Below, piece after piece: positions 14,836 through 19,094 of a DNA stretch of 19,094 nt (the first letter of the stretch is position 1; every line of letters starts with the position of its first letter). The notes below the pieces were generated by a model that made no database searches, was not told the origin of the DNA, and was given only the letters and a program-made list of their open reading frames with translations. A program made the position numbers and the translations under genes. Source of the DNA: Faeciplasma avium (GTDB lineage Bacteria > Bacillota > Clostridia > Oscillospirales > Ruminococcaceae); assembly GCA_018713505.1 (NCBI GenBank), contig DVOL01000029.1, forward strand, positions 1 through 19,094, given 5' to 3'.

Positions 14836-15202
14836 TATTGACCTCCTTCAGCTTTTTTATTACTGAAATGTAGCCGCCCTCGCCGTAGTTAAGGGCACGG
14901 CTTACACGGCTTATTGTTGCGGTGCTTGCTCCCGTTTTTGAGGCAATATCAGAGTAGAACATTCCCTTGTGCAAAAGCCCTGCGACCTCCAGCCTCATAG
15001 ACATATCCTTTATCTCCTTGACGGTGCAAAGGTCTGTTAAAAACCTTAGGCACTCCTCCTTGTTATCAAGGGAGAGAAACGCCTGAATCAGAGCCTCGGT
15101 GCTTTTGTCAAAGAGCCGAAGCAGATGATGGTAATTCTCGCCGCCGTCGGTATCCGGGGCTTCGGGACTGTTTATGGAGTTTAGCTTGTTATTATCCTGC
15201 AT
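14822..15202 (-). CDS. hisR: TrpR/YerC-family regulator, probable his-operon repressor
   Basis: 126-aa protein of the TrpR/YerC-YecD family. The helical core (about 23-105) contains FLTDLCTVKEIKDMSMRLE and the helix-turn-helix YSDIASKTGASTATISRVSRALNYG, the family signature. About 20 N-terminal residues are a low-complexity, Asp/Asn-rich extension. It is the first gene of the his operon, with GGAAAGGAAGG before the ATG, and overlaps hisZ by 14 bp. Comparative-genomic work has assigned TrpR-like proteins of Firmicutes (HisR/YerC) to histidine biosynthesis control. With a palindrome on the operon promoter, autogenous repression with histidine as corepressor is a reasonable inference. The corepressor is not shown by sequence, and the gene symbol is functional rather than certain. 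Confidence 0.85.
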   Translation of the reverse strand: MQDNNKLNSINSPEAPDTDGGENYHHLLRLFDKSTEALIQAFLSLDNKEECLRFLTDLCTVKEIKDMSMRLEVAGLLHKGMFYSDIASKTGASTATISRVSRALNYGEGGYISVIKKLKEVNNADS

Positions 15203-15261
15203 AAGCCTTCCTTTCCGAGCCGGAGCAGGCTAAAATGCCCTCTTCTCAGCTGCTTCGCACT

Positions 15262-15301
15262 GTGATGTTACCATATTACCACATCACCGTAGTGAAGTCA
15301 A
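15262..15301 (-). promoter_or_regulatory. his operon promoter with overlapping palindromic operator
   Basis: On the minus strand, -35 TTGACT (15301-15296), 17-bp spacer and -10 TAATAT (15278-15273). A dyad, GTGATGT-N12-ACATCAC (15262-15268 and 15281-15287), spans the -10 and the downstream part of the spacer, where a repressor would block RNA polymerase. The outer flanks are also partly symmetric (TTCACTACG versus TTCGCACTG). Just upstream lies an 11-bp palindrome, ACTGTGACAGT (15301-15311). No T-box or his leader peptide with a run of His codons is seen, so repressor control is the likely mode. Confidence 0.8.
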
Positions 15302-15391
15302 CTGTGACAGTATACAAAAATAACCTGACATACCTAGGCCCTTTAGTGTAAATATTATGGCAGAATTTTAAAAAATGGCTCAATTATCATG

Positions 15392-15420
15392 TTGCAATTG
15401 CCGTCAAAATGTGCTACAAT
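15392..15420 (+). promoter_or_regulatory. Promoter of the TM/TPR-like gene
   Basis: TTGCAA (15392-15397), 17-bp spacer and TACAAT (15415-15420) match a sigma-A promoter, 100 bp before the next start codon. It is divergent from the his promoter. The 90 bp between the two promoters are AT-rich and hold nothing else I recognise. Confidence 0.65.
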
Positions 15421-15428
15421 AACAAAAA

Positions 15429-15495
15429 TGCTTTAAGCAGATGACATAGGCAAATTGCTATAAGCAAAATTGCTTTAGGCAGGCTTGCTTATGCG
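15429..15495 (+). repeat. Short palindromic repeats in a 5' leader
   Basis: TGCTTTAAGCA (15429), TGCTATAAGCA (15456), TGCTTTAGGCA (15471) and the shorter TGCTTATGC (15486) recur in the transcribed leader. The last three are spaced 15 bp apart. Each is a small dyad TGC-N5-GCA (the last is imperfect). They resemble in style, but not exactly in sequence, the 14-bp array at the hisF-hisIE junction. Confidence 0.6.
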
Positions 15496-15520
15496 TACGG
15501 TTTGGGATGGGGTGTAACTT

Positions 15521-16459
15521 ATGATAAAGGCTTCGCTTGAGGCCAAGAGCTTTAGGATATGGGTTTTCTGCATATGCGTTTTCATACTCGGGGTGCTTGT
15601 CTGCCTCCCGTTTCTGGGACTTCTGACCGAGGATATTCTTTACTCCGCCCTGCCCGGGCTTGACCTTGGGCTGAGGCTGTCCGGCGGCGGGCTCCCCTCA
15701 TGGCTTACCGAAAACTTCAACTTTATAGTAAGCCTGACTGTAATCGGGCTGTTTGTCTGCCTTGCGGCAGTGACGGTCACGCTTGCCGTGACGCTTGTGC
15801 TTTATTCCCAGAGGAAAAGGGCTGCCGGGGTCCTCAAGCGAACAGGCTACACCCAGGAGTATTTTGACCTCATCGAGAGAAAAAGGCGCAGGCTCTCAAG
15901 AAGCCCGCTTGCACCCACAAACGACCTGTGCGCAGTGAGCGAGTATATCGACGGCAGAAGATACGAGAGCGCCTTCGAGATACTAAGAAACATAAATGTC
16001 GACGATTTTGACATCCGGGACGCTACGGTCTACTACTCTCTTTATGCCTACTGCTTCATCCTCACCGGCGACCTTAAGAACGCCAGATTCGCCCTTGAGC
16101 TGGGCGAGCCGTTTGTCGAGAAGCAAAAGGGGAGCACCGACGCCGACTTTGTAAGGGCGCTGCTCATGTACGCAGAGCATGACTTTGAGGGTGCAAAGAG
16201 GGGCTTTCGCAGCGTGATAGACGGCAAAAACCACAGGCTTAGGGTCTGGTCGGGGATGTATCTTGCGCTGATACATCTAAGGCAGCACGATAAGGACAAG
16301 GCAAGGAAGCTGGCTGTTAAGCTCTCTTCAATGAAAAAGACTCCCCGACAGAGCGAGGATATGCTAAAGCTCCTGAAAAAGATAGAGCAGGCGTATACTC
16401 TTGAGGCTGAGGAGGCGGCTCAGGCGGCAAGGGAGGAGTTTGTCGGCACCGGCGTCTAG
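15521..16459 (+). CDS. Membrane protein with two TM segments and cytoplasmic TPR-like domain, function unknown
   Basis: I do not recognise this 312-aa protein. Two hydrophobic segments (about 12-36 and 67-95) flank a short loop. The second is followed by a basic stretch (YSQRKRAAG, then ERKRRRLSR), which places the rest in the cytoplasm by the positive-inside rule. Residues about 133-295 are helical, with TPR-like pairs such as AVSEYIDGRRYESAFEILRN, YCFILTGDLKNARFALELGE, LLMYAEHDFEGAKRGFRSVI and LALIHLRQHDKDKARKLAVK, typical of a protein-interaction scaffold. The C-terminus is Ala/Glu-rich. GGGGTG lies seven bases before the ATG. It has its own promoter and stands alone between the his operon and coaX. 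No catalytic motif is visible. Confidence 0.85.
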   Translation: MIKASLEAKSFRIWVFCICVFILGVLVCLPFLGLLTEDILYSALPGLDLGLRLSGGGLPSWLTENFNFIVSLTVIGLFVCLAAVTVTLAVTLVLYSQRKRAAGVLKRTGYTQEYFDLIERKRRRLSRSPLAPTNDLCAVSEYIDGRRYESAFEILRNINVDDFDIRDATVYYSLYAYCFILTGDLKNARFALELGEPFVEKQKGSTDADFVRALLMYAEHDFEGAKRGFRSVIDGKNHRLRVWSGMYLALIHLRQHDKDKARKLAVKLSSMKKTPRQSEDMLKLLKKIEQAYTLEAEEAAQAAREEFVGTGV

Positions 16460-16604
16460 CCGAAGCCTAGAATACGGCTTCTTAGCGGGACTTGGCAGGA
16501 CTTAGCAGGTCGGCACAGTTCCGCTTTATTTTTATATTTATCATAAACAGGCGGTATTCTTCAGCCCGGCTTTTGTAGCTAAGCACAAACTTTTGGAAAC
16601 GGTA

Positions 16605-16633
16605 TTGTAAAAGCCGGACAATAGTATTAAAAT
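16605..16633 (+). promoter_or_regulatory. Putative coaX promoter
   Basis: TTGTAA (16605-16610), 17-bp spacer and TAAAAT (16628-16633), 66 bp before the GTG start. The -10 is a 5/6 match and the -35 a 4/6 match. The rest of the 239-bp gap (16460-16698) holds a 6-bp dyad just after the upstream gene and nothing else I recognise. Confidence 0.5.
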
Positions 16634-16698
16634 ATGAATATAAGCGTGGGTGCGGCTTTACGCATCCCTGACTATAAGGCTTTTTGGAGGGTAAAAAG

Positions 16699-17475
16699 GT
16701 GATATTTACTGTTGATGTAGGAAATACAAATATTGTCCTCGGCGTCTTTGACGGCGACAGGCTTGTCCTTATGGCAAGAGTAGCTACCGAGAGTCAAAGA
16801 ACGGAGGACGAATACGCCGTCACCTTCAACGAGCTTTTGGGACTCAACGGCATCACCAGGGACGGCTTTGAGGGTGCGGTGATTTCAAGCGTCGTGCCGC
16901 AGCTGATAATTCCCCTGAAGAACGCCGTCAAAAAGCTGTTCGGAGTCAAGGCTCTTATTGTCGGTCCCGGGATAAGGACAGGGCTTAACATAAGGCTTGA
17001 CGACCCCGCCGTGCTTGGCGCAGACCTTGTCTGCGGGGCGGTGGGAGCGCTCTGCAGGTACAAGGCTCCGCTTATAATATTCGACTTCGGAACAGCCACC
17101 ACCATCTCCGGGATAGACAGGAGCGGTACGTTTCTTGGAGGCTCCATCGTCCCCGGAATAAATGTCTCGCTGAGGGCGCTTTCCTCCTCTGCGGCGCAGC
17201 TCAGGGACATCAACACCGACGCCGGCGAGATAATGGCTATAGGAACGAACACAATAGACTGTATGCGCTCTGGAGTTATCTTAGGAAACGCCTCCATGGT
17301 TGACGGCATGATAGCAAGATACCGTGACGAGCTTGGGCAGGACGCTTCTGTAATAGCAACTGGAGGGCTTGCCGCCAGCATAGTACCCCACTGCAAAACA
17401 GACGGGATAATTATCGACGAGGACCTTCTTCTTGACGGTATGCTCGCCATCTATCACAAAAACTGTCAGGGCTGA
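16699..17475 (+). CDS. coaX: Type III pantothenate kinase
   Basis: Phosphorylates pantothenate, the first step to coenzyme A (EC 2.7.1.33). CoaX is not inhibited by CoA and typically needs a monovalent cation. GTG at 16699 was chosen because GGAGGG ends eight bases before it; an upstream TTG in the same frame at 16684 falls before that site. The 258-aa product is typical. ASKHA-fold motifs are FTVDVGNTN (residues 3-11), GPGIRTGLNIR, LGADLVCGAVGA with catalytic Asp109, IIFDFGTATT (Asp129) and GGSIVPGI. It is followed after 33 bp by tam on the same strand. Confidence 0.96.
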   Translation: MIFTVDVGNTNIVLGVFDGDRLVLMARVATESQRTEDEYAVTFNELLGLNGITRDGFEGAVISSVVPQLIIPLKNAVKKLFGVKALIVGPGIRTGLNIRLDDPAVLGADLVCGAVGALCRYKAPLIIFDFGTATTISGIDRSGTFLGGSIVPGINVSLRALSSSAAQLRDINTDAGEIMAIGTNTIDCMRSGVILGNASMVDGMIARYRDELGQDASVIATGGLAASIVPHCKTDGIIIDEDLLLDGMLAIYHKNCQG

Positions 17476-17508
17476 CGGTTAAAGCGGCGCTTGCCGCAGG
17501 GAGTAATT

Positions 17509-18279
17509 ATGTCTGACTGGAAGCCGTCGCTCTACCTGAAATTTGACAGGGAGCGCACACAGCCTGCTCTGGACCTCGCTCTGAGGGCAAAAGAGCTCAT
17601 TTCAAATCCCAAGAGGATAGCCGACCTAGGCTGCGGTCCGGGAAACAGCACAAGGGTTTTGAGCAGGGTATTCCCCGGCTCTGGTATAACCGGGCTTGAC
17701 AGCTCCCCGGACATGATAAAAAGAGCGAAAAGCGAGAATCCTGACATCGAGTTCAGGCTCTGCGACGCCCGCTCGGTCGAGGGCGGCTGCGACCTTATAT
17801 TCTCGAACGCCTGTCTTCAGTGGATTGAGAGACATGACGAGCTTATACCCATGCTGATAAGCAGGCTGAATCCGGGAGGGGTGCTTGCCGTCCAGGTTCC
17901 CAATAACTCCGAGGAGCCGTTCTTTAAGCTCATAGAGGAGGCTGCCGCCGAGAAAAGATGGGGTCTTTCTGATGTGAGCGAGGACCGCAGAAACGGCGGA
18001 GTGCTTTCCCCTATGGAATATTACGACATCCTTGCCGGCGTATCCTCCGGCTTTGACATATGGGAGACTAAATATTACCACACCCTTTCCGACCATTCGG
18101 CGCTCGCCGAGTGGGCAAGGGGCACAAGACTCAGACCCTACCTCGAGCGCTTAGACGGGGATTCGGCAGATGAGTTTATAGAGGAGCTTACCCTTCGCTC
18201 AAGGGAGCTATACCCTCCCAAGAGGGACGGCTCGGTGGTATTATGCTTTAGGAGGCTTTTCTTCACTGCGGTGAAATAG
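17509..18279 (+). CDS. tam: Trans-aconitate 2-methyltransferase family
   Basis: SAM-dependent class I methyltransferase, 256 aa, very like E. coli Tam along its length. Shared features are MSDWKPSLYLKF at the start, motif I ADLGCGPGNSTRVL, ITGLDSSPDMI, DLIFSNACLQW, LNPGGVLAVQVPNN, DIWETKYYH and the C-terminal LYPPKRDGSVVLCFRRLF. E. coli Tam methylates trans-aconitate, an inhibitory by-product of cis-aconitate. The same substrate is likely but not proven here. The start at 17509 (MSDW) has AGGGAG six bases ahead; an upstream ATG at 17491 adds six poorly supported residues. It probably shares a transcript with coaX. Confidence 0.88.
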   Translation: MSDWKPSLYLKFDRERTQPALDLALRAKELISNPKRIADLGCGPGNSTRVLSRVFPGSGITGLDSSPDMIKRAKSENPDIEFRLCDARSVEGGCDLIFSNACLQWIERHDELIPMLISRLNPGGVLAVQVPNNSEEPFFKLIEEAAAEKRWGLSDVSEDRRNGGVLSPMEYYDILAGVSSGFDIWETKYYHTLSDHSALAEWARGTRLRPYLERLDGDSADEFIEELTLRSRELYPPKRDGSVVLCFRRLFFTAVK

Positions 18280-18356
18280 TCCCCAATAACGGACATAACG
18301 GGATTTTTGGCTTACTTTAGGCCTTTCCGCTTAGTCATAAATTTAACTGCACTGTA

Positions 18357-18398
18357 CCCATCCTGGGACGGTAGCACGGGTTCAAGTCCCGGAGGTGA
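18357..18398 (+). promoter_or_regulatory. Structured leader with alternative hairpins overlapping the ECF gene ribosome binding site
   Basis: Two small hairpins, CCCA-TCC-TGGG (18357-18367) and CGGG-TTCAAGT-CCCG (18377-18391), compete with a 7-bp stem, CTGGGAC (18363-18369) with GTCCCGG (18386-18392). The strong Shine-Dalgarno GGAGGTGA (18391-18398) begins inside both 3' stem arms, so pairing could influence translation. The second hairpin has the look of a tRNA T-arm (loop TTCAAGT). It does not match a riboswitch class that I recognise. Confidence 0.4.
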
Positions 18399-18402
18399 CA
18401 TT

Positions 18403-19023
18403 ATGTCAAGAATAGTATCAAACGACCACACAAGAATCAGAACCTTGACAGGCACAGCCATGCTGACGGCTATAATCATAGTCCTGCAGCTTATAGGCTC
18501 CTACATCAAGTTCGGGCAGTTTTCCATCTCCTTGGTGCTAATACCGATTGTACTCGGAGCGGCGCTTTTCGGAGTGGCGTCCGGCACATGGCTCGGTCTG
18601 GCATTCGGAATCGTGGTGCTGATAAGCGGCGATGCGGCGCTGTTTATGACAATAAACCCGATAGGAACGGTTATAACCGTGCTTTTAAAGGGCGTTCTTG
18701 CCGGAGCGGCGAGTGCTGCTGCCTATCGCCTTGTTGAGAAGAAGAGCCGCTTTGCGGCGGTGCTTTTGGCGTCCTTTGTCTGCCCGGTGGTCAACACCGG
18801 AGTATTCCTTTTGGGCTGTCTTGTATTCTTCATGGACGCTATAAGAGACTGGGCGGGAGATGGCAATGTCCTTGTCTACATGATTGTATATCTTGTGGGA
18901 ATCAACTTTGTTATCGAGCTGGTAATCAACCTTGTATTAAATCCCGCCATGGTTAGGCTGATAGAGATTGGCAGGAAGATGGGACCCGAAAAGGGCAGAA
19001 AGAGCAACGAAAGCGCCTCATAG
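18403..19023 (+). CDS. ECF transporter S component (substrate-binding membrane subunit)
   Basis: 206-aa integral membrane protein of the ECF-type vitamin transporter S-component superfamily. It has about six hydrophobic segments, starting near TLTGTAMLTAIIIVLQLIG and including ISLVLIPIVLGAALFG, GTWLGLAFGIVVLI, GTVITVLLKGVLAGAASAA and VIELVINLVL. The pattern SLVLIPIVLGA followed by NPIGTVITVLLKG is characteristic. It would pair with a shared EcfA/A'/T energising module, which is not in this window. The ATG at 18403 is preceded by GGAGGTGA at ideal spacing; an upstream ATG at 18307 is not supported. Neighbouring coaX makes pantothenate (PanT-like) a plausible substrate, but S components cannot be assigned from sequence inspection alone. 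Confidence 0.88.
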   Translation: MSRIVSNDHTRIRTLTGTAMLTAIIIVLQLIGSYIKFGQFSISLVLIPIVLGAALFGVASGTWLGLAFGIVVLISGDAALFMTINPIGTVITVLLKGVLAGAASAAAYRLVEKKSRFAAVLLASFVCPVVNTGVFLLGCLVFFMDAIRDWAGDGNVLVYMIVYLVGINFVIELVINLVLNPAMVRLIEIGRKMGPEKGRKSNESAS

Positions 19024-19090
19024 GGCTAAGTCGACGATAGACCCATATCCCCGAGAGGCGATAAAAACAAATATTTGAGAGGATGGTTTT

Positions 19091-19094
19091 ATGA
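19091..19094 (+). CDS. Start of a downstream gene, truncated by the window edge
   Basis: An ATG at 19091 is preceded by GAGAGGA at suitable spacing, 67 bp after the ECF gene. Only the start codon is inside the window, so the product cannot be named. Confidence 0.4.

Noticed and set aside
15203..15301. T-box or histidine leader-peptide attenuator before the his operon
   Set aside because: The likely transcript leader is about 60-70 nt, with no T-box antiterminator sequence, no terminator hairpin and no short ORF with consecutive His codons.
16461..16482. Terminator after the TM/TPR-like gene (GAAGCC-N8-GGCTTC)
   Set aside because: Only a 6-bp stem with an 8-nt loop and no T-run, so it is not a convincing rho-independent terminator.
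18280..18320. Terminator between tam and the ECF gene
   Set aside because: A CCC/GGG pairing before a T-run exists, but the stem is only three to four bases, too weak to call.
18340..18402. tRNA gene suggested by CGGG-TTCAAGT-CCCG
   Set aside because: Only a T-arm-like hairpin is present. There is no acceptor partner, anticodon arm or D-arm with correct spacing, and no CCA end; the sequence runs into a ribosome binding site.

Overview
The window looks like chromosome from an uncultured, plant-fibre-degrading Clostridia (Firmicutes), probably an Oscillospiraceae/Ruminococcaceae- or Lachnospiraceae-like gut or rumen anaerobe. The basis is gene content: lipoprotein GH10 xylanases, HrcA-type CIRCE operators, a TrpR/YerC-family regulator, the short HisG plus HisZ pair, HisJ/K-type histidinol phosphatase, type III pantothenate kinase and an ECF-transporter S component. 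Exact taxonomy cannot be read from this sequence alone.

Layout. (1) 1-4513, minus strand: a xylan-use block with an intracellular GH43 enzyme transcribed from a near-consensus promoter, then two tandem, clearly paralogous GH10 lipoproteins with their own promoter. At the left edge the 3' end of the last GH10 gene is repeated as 87-bp in-phase tandem units. (2) 4514-5352: the regulatory region and gene of a small heat-shock protein (Hsp20), with a perfect CIRCE operator, two degenerate overlapping CIRCE-like copies and a strong terminator. (3) 5482-15301, minus strand: one long operon, yerC(hisR)-hisZ-hisG-hisD-hisC-hisB-hisH-hisA-hisF-hisIE-hisK-asnA. It encodes every step of histidine synthesis plus ammonia-dependent asparagine synthetase. 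Most genes overlap or nearly touch. A palindrome covers the -10 and spacer of its promoter and is the obvious candidate operator for the TrpR-family protein encoded first. (4) 15392-19094, plus strand: a divergent two-TM/TPR-like protein of unknown function, then coaX, tam and an ECF S component with a short structured leader. The start codon of another gene lies at the right edge.

How the genes work together. Secreted GH10 lipoproteins would cut xylan at the cell surface, and the cytoplasmic GH43 would process imported (arabino)xylo-oligosaccharides. The his operon is self-contained and probably autoregulated. coaX and the S component suggest pantothenate salvage into CoA, though the substrate of the S component is an inference.

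I see no rRNA, tRNA, CRISPR array, transposase, integrase or phage gene. The less ordinary signals are the GH10 tail repeats, the 23-bp-period CIRCE array, the his promoter operator, and the alternative hairpins in front of the ECF gene.
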